Assembly (NCBI RefSeq): GCF_026151205.1
Contig: NC_087075.1
Coordinates: 5,200,858 to 5,264,857 of the forward strand
DNA from: Bolinopsis microptera
Lineage: Eukaryota > Ctenophora > Tentaculata > Lobata > Bolinopsidae
Length of the DNA stretch: 64,000 bases
Reading direction: 5' to 3'
Shown: positions 27,101 through 35,923 of the stretch, one piece after another
Layout: each line of letters opens with the position of its first letter
Position numbering within the stretch: the first letter of the stretch is position 1
Notes under the pieces: generated by a model
Seen by the model: only the letters and a program-made list of their open reading frames with translations
Told to the model about the DNA's origin: nothing
Databases searched by the model: none
Made by a program: the position numbers and the translations under genes

Positions 27101-30100
27101 GTGAGATGGTGACCCTGATTTTCAGCCGATGTTAAGAAATTAGGGGCACGTGGGGAGAAGGGCCGCTTCCCGTTAAACACCCCGGACTTGCCCCTGGTGC
27201 TGTTGACACACGGCGCGTGCCGCCTCCTTCTCGCCCATTGGTCCGTTCCTGTCACGTGGTGTGAGGGCTGGGTTCTGTTTGGGCAGCTGTCAGAGGAGGG
27301 GAGTTTAACTTTGCAACATTTTCACATACAGCCGTTCTACGGGTTCGTGTGATTTTAAAACAAACCACTGAACTAGTGTCACAGACTGAGGTTGTTGCCA
27401 GGCAACACCGCACAACCAATCAGCATCCAGGAGTATCACCAAACAACCAATCAGCATCCAGGAGCATCACCAAACAACCAATGGGTGAGGACCGGAGTCG
27501 GATCTCACACAACTGAGAAGCAGGGAACGTGAGTTAAGATTGTTAAACCAGTATCCGACCCTTATCTGCACACCTCGCTACCAACTCTCAGAAGATAGAC
27601 TTGACACAGCACACTCTCTCTTGGAGTGGCAAGTCACATCACCACTTCTTCAGCCTGTGTGTCCCTTGTGTAGGTTGGAAAATAATGAGCAGTATTGATT
27701 GCGGGGTGGGTGGAGGGCTACAGGATGTGCTGTAGTGTATTTGGGGGTACTATTTGGGGGTACTATTTGGGGGTACTATTTAACTACAAGGAGGGATATA
27801 ACAACAGTCTCACACTCTTATATCTCGTCATGCACATGGCACAAACTTGTGCTCCTCCTCTTTTACCCTCTCTGTTGCCTAGCAACCTAATTAGCGTGAG
27901 AGGTCCATTCACACGTTCTTGACCCGATGATAGATGGGAAAATTAATTTTATTGCAAAGGGTGGGGCAGCTAGTGTTGCAGCTCATCTTACTTTTGCAGG
28001 GCCCAGTGTTGAGACAACTCCATTATTCCTGTTAAATACCATGTCATGCTCCTTAATACAAACCTTTTTCATTTTCAGGGAATTGGGAAAATTGTTGCAA
28101 TAGCTCTCATGGGAAAGATAAACTTACGGCCGATGTTGCTGAAGTGAACAAAAATACCTTGTTAAACATGAACCGGTTCTGTTCAAGACATATGTTAATA
28201 AAAGTGGCAGTATTTGTTGCAGTTATCTTAGTGGCATTTCACCAGAATAAAAAGTAGGCGAGTTTAATGGGAGTAATGTCACGGTGACTACATAGTAACG
28301 TGATTTTAAGTGATTTTAACTGTTATTTAATACCATCACGAGTAACCCTCAAACAAACAGCCGAAGAAACCATCAAACACGCGGTGAATAATTGGCCGAC
28401 GTTTTCTCAAATATTTTCCGCAGAATTCCGCGGTTTCGACGAATTGTTGATCATATCAAAGTCTGCTCGCATAATCACGACAAAAAGTTTATCAAAACTA
28501 TCTCCGATCGAGAGAAAATTCCGTAAGCGGAATCGAAGTCAACGAATGAGTAAATCTAGAAAACGAACTTAAAAGAACGATTGGAGTAATATCGTAGATA
28601 TTTAATGAACAGTTCACAAAACGTACCTTCAGCCTCTACACCAGAGTCACTTTGTCCAGATTGTCCGTTATTCATGAGTGCTTTTAGCTTCTTTATCACT
28701 AGCAGCCGTTTACCCATCTTCTGAACACCCATTTCTTTCAGTTCTTCGACACTGAAACAAGATAACAGTTATGGTAACTGTCATGGTAACTGTCATGGTA
28801 ACTTTCATGGTAACAGTCATGGTAATAGCCATGGTAACAGTCATGGTAACTGTCATGGTAACAGTCATGGTAATAGTCATGGTAATAGTCATGGTAATAG
28901 TCAAGGTAACAGTTATGGTAACTGTCATGATAAGTGATAACAGTCATGGTAACACGATAAGCGCCATGGTAACACGAAGCTCCAATATTTACGTGTATCT
29001 CCAAAAGAGAGCACTCTGTTTTAACATTACAACACTCAAGGTGCCCGGGAGCCCTCAATCTCATGAGTACACAAAATCAGATATATCTCCACAGAGTTGT
29101 CATGGTAACCGGTACCATGTAGAGCTAACGTGCACATAAATTTCCCAGGATTCTTAAAAACGTACCCTATATAGTATACACCGTGATTTAAAGATGATCA
29201 CAGTTATACCAGGATATTGTAAGAAGTTATCTAAACGTCCTGCAGTCGAGTTTAAATCCCCTAACAGTTGCTGAACTGAGGTACCAGGAAGGAAGCCGTA
29301 CTGGAGTGAAAAGGGAAATTCTATTCACTCCATGACCAGCTGTGATATATTATCCAAAGCCCAAAATTTATTACAACGCGGTAAATTCTTGGTTAAATAT
29401 CGCAATTATAAAACAATGCCCCGTTCTGTCAAAAAGTTCACCAAAGTTATGTAAAAAACTTGAATTCAAAAGATACTTAATGTATCGAGTGCGAATCTTT
29501 AATTTGCATAATGGAGACCAAAATACGGCGAATTAAGGGCTAAGAAATCCACGCAACAAAATGCATTGTTGCGTGAATAAAGTGTTTTCTGCTTCAATTA
29601 ACTCAAACCACGCGGCATTATCTGGATAATCTTGCTAACACTTCATCTCATCGGGGTGGACACAGAAAACAAAAGTGTTTCACGAATCAATTATGCTTTG
29701 AAGCTACCGACATTATACACAAGTATATGATTCTATGCTTATCCGAACATATTATCATACTTGTGTACGTGCAGTCGTTTAAATCATAAATTATTACGAT
29801 TATCATTTGATTATGAGCGGGATTATTCGTTCTGAATAAGTAAGAAAGAATAATGGAAAGTTATTTACTCAGACTGAGCATTCTTTGAAACAAAAATGTT
29901 AAATGAATTTCACAAATTGAGACAGCTTGTCTGTCTATTTAAGATACAATATGAAACAGTTAAACTAGCAAAGAGTCAACTCAAACATCACAAGTGATTG
30001 ATCAAAAGACAGCGATGAAACTCAGCCACCACAATGAAACCAAGCACACTAAAAGCAGCAATATTTAGCGAGGAAACAAGAGTACTTTATCCAAACCTTA

Positions 30101-30233
30101 TTTCTGACAAGCACTCTCCATTTATCTCTTCTCGCTCGAACAGTTCTGCAACATCACTTCCCAAAGCATCGTAAGCCCAGGATTTAACGTCAGAAGTTGA
30201 CCAGCATTCAGGTCCCCTTTCCATGATCATCAT
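6198..30233 (-). CDS. SAM-domain protein with Ser/Pro-rich tail (3' end not certain)
   Basis: Seven minus-strand exons with compatible phases: 30233-30097, 28751-28627, 11556-11134, 10548-10445, 10163-10068, 9919-9740 and 6350-6198. They total 1218 nt or 406 codons with no stop. All introns have AG acceptors and GT donors (mostly GTACG or GTAAG; intron 1 uses GTTTGG). The start is the first ATG (MMIMERGPECW) after an in-frame TAG. Residues ~10-73 form a SAM domain (see separate entry). Exon 3 is about half Ser and Pro; exons 4-7 (for example NGSLEEALSKLNSYSDMAR, and TLSDMMLDIKPSMINNVNSI) are helical-looking and hydrophilic with no domain I know. SAM domains are protein- or RNA-binding and often oligomerise, and the long disordered tail suits an adaptor or regulatory protein, but the exact family is not recognised. 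Exon 7 ends in an open phase, so at least one more exon lies downstream. Intron 2 is ~17 kb. Confidence 0.8.
6918..6982. repeat. Perfect 65-bp palindrome
   Basis: Two 32-bp arms, perfect reverse complements, separated by a single A. The arms begin ATTCAGGTTTTAAGG and would form a stable hairpin in RNA or a cruciform in DNA. A diverged relative of this arm (ATAATTCAGGTTTCAAGAAT) lies near 9557, with similar flank to the right, so this is probably a small interspersed element rather than a unique hairpin. Confidence 0.95.
8491..8980 (+). repeat. Three copies of a ~45-bp dispersed repeat
   Basis: TTGACAAGTAAATTGTTTAA occurs at 8491 and 8931, and a variant TTGACAAGAAAATTGGTTAA at 8651. The latter two continue with AAATGCGCCAATTTAGTGAA. 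Spacings are irregular, so they are dispersed rather than tandem copies, all within one SAM-gene intron. Confidence 0.85.
11134..11556 (-). CDS. Exon 3 of the SAM gene, Ser/Pro-rich
   Basis: The largest exon, 141 codons. Clusters such as SSPSPRLSPPLTRTSSSP and LLPSSSPSSPPVQIKRSPIS look like a phosphorylatable disordered linker. It ends AMSVMMNIASPPKPMIPTPL, a more hydrophobic conserved-looking patch. The acceptor is CTCTTCAG and the donor GTTAGT; phase 1 on both sides. The opposite strand is also open for 140 codons (Gly/Glu/Arg-rich), which is a mirror of the Ser/Pro bias, not a gene. Confidence 0.8.
12549..12616 (+). repeat. 18-bp tandem repeat, four copies
   Basis: Head-to-tail copies of ACTTATCACCATGACAAT, the first and last slightly degenerate. 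Short simple minisatellite in intron 2 of the SAM gene. Confidence 0.9.
16995..17094 (+). repeat. 34-bp tandem repeat, three copies
   Basis: Three units starting ATGAGCCGGGCCAAAC and ending GCCCAACTCCTAA, with single-base differences between copies. Confidence 0.9.
18446..21877 (+). repeat. 42/45-bp minisatellite, about 80 copies, open in three frames
   Basis: Units begin AATACTACCCCAACTCTCC and end ACCCACCCAACCAG followed by either C (42 bp) or TTAC (45 bp). Both lengths are multiples of three and the unit has no stop in three of six frames, so open frames of 1160 (KYYPNSPKYTHPTS), 1152 (NTTPTLLNTPTQPA) and, on the minus strand, 1191 codons (GWVGVFRRVGVVFA) run through the array. The commonest variant, A/G inside CACCC[A/G]CCC, is non-synonymous in all three (H/R, T/A, V/A). 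I see no signal peptide or splice sites joining it to a gene, and it lies antisense in an intron. A mucin-like reading (NTT sequons, Pro/Thr-rich) is possible but unsupported. Confidence 0.97.
24791..24816. repeat. GTAACCATG tandem palindromic motif
   Basis: Three overlapping copies of GTAACCATG giving internal GGTAACCATGGTAACC-type dyads. The same motif, inverted, occurs at 25,001. Confidence 0.85.
25001..25034. promoter_or_regulatory. X-box-like palindrome cluster
   Basis: GGTTACCAT repeats end in the perfect dyad GGTTACCATGGTAACC. The dyad matches the known RFX-factor X-box consensus (GTNRCC, spacer, RGYAAC). Single related sites recur at 25,285 and 25,310, and CCATGGTTAC near 1940, 2727 and 2840. 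Function as an enhancer is inference. Confidence 0.4.
28627..30233 (-). other. SAM domain encoded by exons 1 and 2
   Basis: Exon 1 gives WSTSDVKSWAYDALGSDVAE then LFEREEINGECLSEI; exon 2 gives VEELKEMGVQKMGKRLLVIK then KLKALMNN. The junction codon AG|T (Ser) restores the frame. The pattern W-x-x-x-x-V-x-x-W, F-x-x-x-E-I-x-G-x-x-L, and EELKEMGVxKxGxRLxxIxKL matches the five-helix SAM fold, including the helix-5 Gly/Arg motif. The domain starts about ten residues from the N-terminus. Confidence 0.85.
28771..28930 (+). repeat. 12-bp tandem repeat near SAM exon 2
   Basis: About 13 imperfect copies of GTCATGGTAACT/A. It begins roughly 20 bp upstream (gene sense) of the exon 2 acceptor, so it sits where the branch point and pyrimidine tract should be. 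It shares the ATGGTAAC half-site with the palindromes at 24.8 and 25.0 kb. Confidence 0.9.
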
Positions 30234-30492
30234 CAACTTTATAGTCCACAAGTTTACAAACTACTACAACCTAATCAATCACGACCAAATCGGCAACGAA
30301 AGGGCAATGAATGCTTTATCTGGCAACACGTGCCCGTAACGCGCGCGCGTGAGAAGTACGGTCACGTGACCCCGAGTAAATAGCCAATGAGAGCGCGCGC
30401 AGCGGTCGCGTGACTTGACAGCGACTCAGCCAGCTGTGGCAGGCCGGGGACTGTATGCTGCATAGTTTAAAATGCACCACTCTCTCTCTCTA

Positions 30493-30531
<39 letters not shown>

Positions 30532-30540
30532 ATCCTTTCT
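30234..30540 (-). promoter_or_regulatory. Putative promoter/5' UTR of the SAM gene
   Basis: The only CpG-rich stretch of this part of the window lies directly upstream of exon 1: CGCGCGCGTG, GGTCACGTGACC, AGCCAATGAGAGCGCGCGC, then a (CT)n run at ~30,481-30,528. A CCAAT box and an E-box within 30 bp of each other beside the first exon suggest a promoter. The transcription start is not determinable by eye. Confidence 0.4.
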
Positions 30541-31829
30541 CGCTCGTGGGAACTTAATTGATTAAAGAGCTTGTGTCTGAGCGGATAGAAACTTTCCAGT
30601 AAATACGATCCATGATCGAACTGTATCAGGGTATTTTAATTTAGCTGCCGATAACTAGAGCTTGGTGCTGGAGAGAGTCAAATATAATGTGAGATCAGTG
30701 GGATTGTGTCGGGAGTGCGAGAGATCGTGCAACATTATATTCAGAAGGGTTATCATTAATTTTCCTGCACTATTCTGCAATCGTTTCATCAGTGTCACTC
30801 ACCTCAACTACCCTCAGAGAGGTTGAGATCTATTGATGTATTACCATATTAACGGTAAACTGCTTCTAATACCAGTGTCTAGTCAATTGTAATGGAATTC
30901 TGACTCGAGGTTATATTATCAGTGGGTCAGTGGTTAAGTGGATCCTGCCAGTTACTATGATAACTGAGCAGTAAAACGGTTGTAAACTACGCTGTATCTG
31001 AAGATTTTGATAAATATCTTATGATTATTATCATATCTTATGATTATGCTGTGGGAGGGGATAAGTCAAAGTTTAACAAAACTATTGGCTCCTGTCTTTA
31101 GATTCCTTCGTAATTCTGAACCCTGATTTGAAGTATGACCGAGTAACCATGCCCGTCAATTAACTCAAAATACCCCACACCTAATCCTACCAATTGTCCT
31201 CGACTTAACTACTACCTACTTCCTTCACCGGAAAGCGCCTCAACTTGCCGGGCTATAGAAATCAAAATAATCTTCACTTTTACGGCCTCCACGCTCTTAT
31301 TGGGGTGCAACCAGTTTTTAGCAGTTTTAAGAATCACTAAATAGTAGCAAAGTACGATATTTACAACTAATTTCTACCGAGGTCTGAAGAAACAGACCAT
31401 ACGGTAGACAAGTTGGAGTTACATGTCTACCAGTGAGCAGTGATCGAGGAACGGAGAAATAAGTTACAAAATATGAGCTCTATACTGATATACTCTATAT
31501 AAGAGCTCATGATCTTAAATTGCTGTACATCAGTCATCAGCTGCAATGAAAGTTGAAACATGGGGGAGTTGAGAACCCTGGTCATCAATGTGTCTGTGAG
31601 ACTGCATTCAAGTTCCCATGCATGGTGGCAATATATCTGTGAGACTGCATTCCAGTCCCCAATATGTCTGCATGAGACTGTACCCCATTCTTCAAGTTCA
31701 ATATGTCTGTGTGACTGCACCTCGGCCCCCAATGTCAATATGTCTGTGTGACTGCACCTCGGCCCCCAATGTCAATATGTCTGTGTGACTGCACCTCGGC
31801 CCCCAATGTGTCTGTGTGACTTCACAGTA
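30541..31829. other. Intergenic, no gene seen
   Basis: Between the SAM-gene promoter and the first element of the transposon island. From ~31,585 it contains degenerate and then regular copies of a CCCCAATGT...TCTGTGTGACTGCA unit (37 bp in the last three copies, 31,735-31,815), clearly related to the 30-bp array inside the neighbouring fold-back element. Confidence 0.6.
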
Positions 31830-32249
31830 CCGCTCCCACTAAATCGCTCGCCCAAATTTTTTTAAATTCTTGTAAAAATGCCCTGAGGGTGTGAAAGTAA
31901 TCTTATTCGGTGTATTTTTGGACGCTGTAAAATTACGACTCCATAACGCTGATTCCGAATCACCCCCATGACGTAAGTTAAAAATGCTTCCCTAGAAGTT
32001 ATGGACAAAAACTATTTTGGTCAGTGGTCACGTGACACTAGTAAAACACGGATTCGATTATTTATGGCTCGGGTTAGGGTTAGACTTAGGGTTAGGGTTA
32101 GGCTTATGCATAGCTTCGGGGTTATGGGTAGGATTAAGGTTGGGATTAGAGTTGATGTAAAACCGTTTTGTTCGGCTGCAAAACCGTAAAAACCAAATTC
32201 GTGATAATTTTTGAGCGAATTATAGTAAGAGGCAAAAGCCTCACAGTAC

Positions 32250-33068
32250 ACCCTGTCCCCAATGTATCTGTGATACTCTACCCTGTCCCCAATGTATCTG
32301 TGAAACTCTACTCTGTCCCCAATGTATCTGTGAAACTCTACCCTCTCCCCAATGTATCTGTGAAACTCTACCCTGTCCCCAATGTATCTGTGAAACTCTA
32401 CCCTGTCCCCAATGTATCTGTGAAACCCTACCCTGTCCCCAATGTATCTGTGAAACTCTACCCTGTCCCCAATGTATATGCGAAACTCTACCCTGTCCCC
32501 AATGTATCTGTGAAATTCTACCCTGTCCCCAATGTATCTGTGAAACTCTGCCCTGTCCCCAATGTATCTGTGAAACTCTACCCTGTCCCCAATGTATCTG
32601 TGAAATTCTACCCTGTCCCCAATGTATCTGTGAAACTTTACCCTGTCCCTAATGTATCTGTGAAATTCTACCCTGTCCCCAATGTATCTGTGAAACTCTA
32701 CCCTGTCCCCAATGTATCTGTGAAACTCTACCCTTTCCCCAATGTATCTGTGATACTCTACCCTGTCCCCAATGTATCTGTGATACTCTACCCTGTCCCC
32801 AATGTATCTGTGAAATTCTACCCTGTCCCCAATGTATCTGTCAAACTCTGCCCTGTCCCCAATGTATTTGTGGAACCCTACCCTGTCCCCAATGTATCTG
32901 TGAAACTCTACCCTGTCCCCAATGTATCTGTGAAACTCTACCCTGTCCCCAATGTATTTGTAAAACTTTACCCTGTCCCCAATGTATTTTCGAAATTCTA
33001 CTCTGTCCCAATTTCTCAATGTATTTGTCAAACTCTGCCCTGTCCCCAATGTATCTGTGAAACTCTAT
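32250..33068 (+). repeat. 30-bp minisatellite, about 27 copies
   Basis: Exact 30-bp period, unit CCCTGTCCCCAATGTATCTG followed by TGAAACTCTA with scattered substitutions; one unit near 33,010 is disturbed. Because 30 is divisible by three both strands stay open (a 342-codon frame with IGDRVEFHRY repeats and a 310-codon frame with PVPNVSVKLY repeats). Substitutions change residues freely and no splice or start context exists, so it is not called coding. Confidence 0.97.
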
Positions 33069-33747
33069 TGTACAGACTACATGACAGAGGCATGTTATAA
33101 CTAGTTTTAACCCTACTTCTTGTGAGGTGAATCAGTATCTATAGTTCTACAGCTAGCCAACATGTTAACTATAAGTGAGTGGGAACTGGATTTAATTTTA
33201 ACGCGGCCGATGTTACTGGGCCGCGCTCAGCCTGTCATTCCGCCTAATCTCTATTCATGTTAATGAACAGGATAGCCTGAGCAATATAAACGACATACTC
33301 CATTCAAAGTTAATATTATTTCGGGGAGCAGGACTATTGAGCGGAGGACTGTTGAGCGTAGGACTGTAGGTCGGTGAAGGTCGGAAGTAGGACTGTAGAG
33401 CGGTGTCAAATCGCCAGGGTAGGACTCTAGAGCGGCCGCCCACAACATGAGGACTTTAGAGCGGTACGATCCTAGAATGAGGACTGTAGAGCGGTGGACT
33501 GTTGAGCGGTGGACTGTAGGCCGGTGAAGAGGCCCCTTCCAACCATTGCCACTGCGAATTTAACCTAAAACCTGCCCAGTTAATAGCGAAGACTGCGAAA
33601 TTACCACTCCTGCCTAGTAATCTAATTTACCCTGTCCAGATCAGCAGTATATTACACTAAATCCGCAGGTTTTCTCTTAATTTTTTATGTCAAAACCTGC
33701 CTAATTAACTAGTGATCCTGCATCAACAGCGCAGGTATTTGTTATTT

Positions 33748-34000
33748 GGCAGGTTTTCTATTAACTTGGCAGGATTTGCTATAAAATTATCAATCCTTTC
33801 CGGATGGATTACGGCAGTGATAAAGTTAAATCGGCAGGTTTTCCATTAACTTGGCAGGATTTTTTATAAAATTATCAATCCTTGCCGGATAGATTACGGC
33901 AGTGATAAAGTTAAATCGGCAGGTTTTCCATTAACTTTGCAGGATTTGTTATAAAATTATCAATCCATGCCAAATAGATTATAATACTATAATCTTATTA
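33748..34000 (+). repeat. 85-bp tandem repeat, three copies
   Basis: Copies start at 33,748, 33,833 and 33,918 with GGCAGGTTTT(C/T). The third copy degenerates after ~65 bp. Internally each unit carries the GGCAGG motif twice, and looser relatives extend upstream to ~33,560. Confidence 0.9.
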
Positions 34001-34312
34001 TCTTATTATGGCAGCGTTAAATTTATAAATTGGCAGGTTTCTTTTATCTTTCTTTTAAGTTCTTAAGTTATTTGGAATTTTGCTTATTTGGCACCAAAAC
34101 TAAAAGTCAATAAAACCGAGTTGATTAGCGCAGTCAAGAAATTGGCCGGAGTTGATAAAAAGCTGACAACCATGGCACTAAATCTCCATATACTTATATA
34201 GTACGGTACCGCAACAATTGACCCCCTCCCCCCCCCCCCCCCCCCCCCCCCCCCCTGATGCAATCTACCCCCGACAATTGACCCCCCATGTAATTACACT
34301 GGGGTCAATTCA

Positions 34313-34509
34313 GGGTTAGGGTAAGGGTTAGGGTTAGGGTCAGGGTTAGGGTCAGGGTTAGGGTCAGGGTTAGGGTCAGGGTTAGGGTCAGGGTTAGGGT
34401 CAGGGTCAGGGTTAGGGTCAGGGTCAGGGTCAGGGTTAGGGTTAGGGTTAGGGTTAGGGTTAGGGTTAGGGTCAGGGTCAGGGTCAGGGTTAGGGTCAGG
34501 GTTAGGGTT
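34313..34509 (+). repeat. Interstitial telomere-like repeat (TTAGGG/TCAGGG)
   Basis: About 32 hexamers of GGGTTA intermixed with GGGTCA, preceded by a ~30-base poly-C tract (34,224-34,255). Smaller TTAGGG runs occur in both outer arms of the fold-back element (around 32,072-32,103 and, inverted, 35,240-35,330). Confidence 0.95.
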
Positions 34510-35923
34510 ACTGGGTAACACGACTCCTGTCAGCGACATCTGTCCGACACCTTAAATTAAGTTACACTAGTAATGAAATATTTAAAATAAGTAAATGAAA
34601 ATGTCCATTAACTCCATGACTCTTTAATAAAGTAAAAGTTGACCATAATCAATCACGAGTTACAATGTATAACTTAGCTTCGTTGAGTGTTCAATCTTCT
34701 AATTTCAACCGCTATAGAGTCCTCGTGTTATAGGAGGGTACCGCTCTAGAGTCCTCATGTTATAGGAGGGTACCGCTCTAGAGTCCTCATGTTATGGGAT
34801 CTATAAGGGAGGGCCGCTCTACAGTCCTACTTCCGACCTTCATCGGCCTACAGTCCACCGCTCAACAGTCCACCGCTCTACAGTCCTCATTCTAGGATCG
34901 TACCGCTCTAAAGTCCTCATGTTGTGGGCGGCCGCTCTAGAGTCCTACCCTGGCGATTTGACACCGCTCTACAGTCCTACTTCCGACCTTCACCGACCTA
35001 CAGTCCTACGCTCAACAGTCCTCCGCTCAATAGTCCTACAGCCATTATTTCGTTTTGGTGGGATGATCGGTCGCGGTTGGGCAGCGCCAGAGCGCCTTAC
35101 TGCTTACAGGGAAACATTTTCCGCACACTATTTGTTACAGGTATACTGGAGGCTTTTACTAATTCGCTCGCCCATACATTATCACGTGACTTTGGTTTTT
35201 ATGGTTTTGCAGCCGTACAAAACGGTTTTACATAAACCCTAATCCCAACCGGCCACCCTAACCCTACCTATCACCCCGAAGCTATTCATAACCCTTACCA
35301 CAACCATAACCGGGCCCTAAACAATCGAATTCATGTTTTACTAGCCTGTCACTTGACCAAAACGGCCAACCTTAACCCTACCTATAACCCCGAAGCTATC
35401 CATAACCCTTACCACAACCCTAACCGAGCCCTAAACAATCGAATTCATGTTTTACTAGCCTGTCACGTGACCAAAACGGTTTTTTTCCCATAACTCTCCA
35501 GGAATTGGAAAGCATTTTCGTCATGAGGGGTGATTTTGACCATTGTTAATGATCTGGCCCGGCGCGCGCTACTTCGAAGAAATTTAGACGAGTAACATCC
35601 GTCAAGGGGTGATTTGGAATCAGCGTCCAAAAATACACCGATTCAGATCAATTTCATACCCAAATGGCCTTTTCACAAGAATTTTCTTAAAATTTGGGCG
35701 AGCGATTCATAGTACTAGTAGGAGCGGTGGTGCGGGGTAGTTTAGCACCGCCAAGCCCGGTATTCTAAGCAAAATATAAACACAATTGTTTTCGTGTCAA
35801 ATTTAAACATTTGTATCATCAAATCTTAGGATGGGATCACCGGTATAAATTTTTCAAGTTACTACTCAGCACTCATATTTCATCAAAAATAGTATACATT
35901 TAGGAATTATTGCTATGATTTAA

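Larger units (their letters stand above)
11557..28626. other. Intron 2 of the SAM gene (~17 kb)
   Basis: No coding exon with supporting splice context was found. The intron carries the 42/45-bp minisatellite, short tandem repeats (12,553; 16,995; 27,410-27,480, where a CCAATCAGCATCCAGGAG motif is duplicated), palindromic GGTTACCATGGTAACC clusters and many CACGTG and CCAAT/ATTGG sites in both orientations. A 185-codon open frame at 13,913-14,470 contains an internally duplicated segment (DVKFRPK twice) and the same dispersed motifs, and is not treated as a gene. Confidence 0.5.
33332..35038. repeat. Inner inverted repeat, ~198-bp near-perfect arms
   Basis: Left arm 33,332-33,529, right arm 34,841-35,038. 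Each arm is itself built from short repeats AGGACTNTAGAGCGG and GGACTGTTGAGCGG. The spacer of 1.3 kb holds the 85-bp repeats, a poly-C run (about 34,224-34,255) and the telomere-like block. The near identity of these arms, against the diverged outer termini, points to a recent duplication or gene conversion. Confidence 0.92.
31830..35727. mobile_element. Fold-back element with ~0.4-0.6 kb inverted termini
   Basis: The left end (CCGCTCCCACTA, then AATCGCTCGCCCAAA) reappears inverted at the right end (TTTGGGCGAGCGATT ... TAGTAGGAGCGG). Similarity continues inward to about 32,240 on the left and 35,148 on the right. It includes GGTGTATTTTTGGACGCTG, a CACGTGAC site, GCTCGGTTAGGGTT-like tracts and AAAACCGTTTTGT..GGCTGCAAAACC. 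The right arm is longer because a ~120-bp segment is tandemly duplicated (35,240-35,470). Arms are diverged, so the element is old. No transposase and no clear target-site duplication. Interior: 30-bp minisatellite, a second perfect inverted repeat, an 85-bp tandem repeat and telomere-like repeats. Confidence 0.8.

Noticed and set aside
29217-29301. Possible SAM-gene exon on the minus strand (TSVQQLLGDLNSTAGRLDNF)
   Set aside because: It looked protein-like with an AG acceptor, but exon 1 (30,233-30,097) joins exon 2 in perfect phase and completes the SAM domain without it.
32021-33100. 342- and 310-codon open frames with 10-residue repeats
   Set aside because: They come from a 30-bp minisatellite inside a fold-back element; there is no start or splice context and residues vary without pattern.
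34313-34509. A true chromosome end
   Set aside because: Unique sequence and genes continue on both sides and hexamers are degenerate, so it is interstitial.
34294-34539. Asn-Pro/Asp-Pro repeat peptide
   Set aside because: Translation of a degenerate telomere-like hexamer repeat.
33430-34945. GCGGCCGC next to TCTAGA, as in cloning-vector polylinkers
   Set aside because: The words are part of the local native repeat AGGACTCTAGAGCGG and occur in both inverted arms embedded in genomic sequence, so vector contamination is unlikely.
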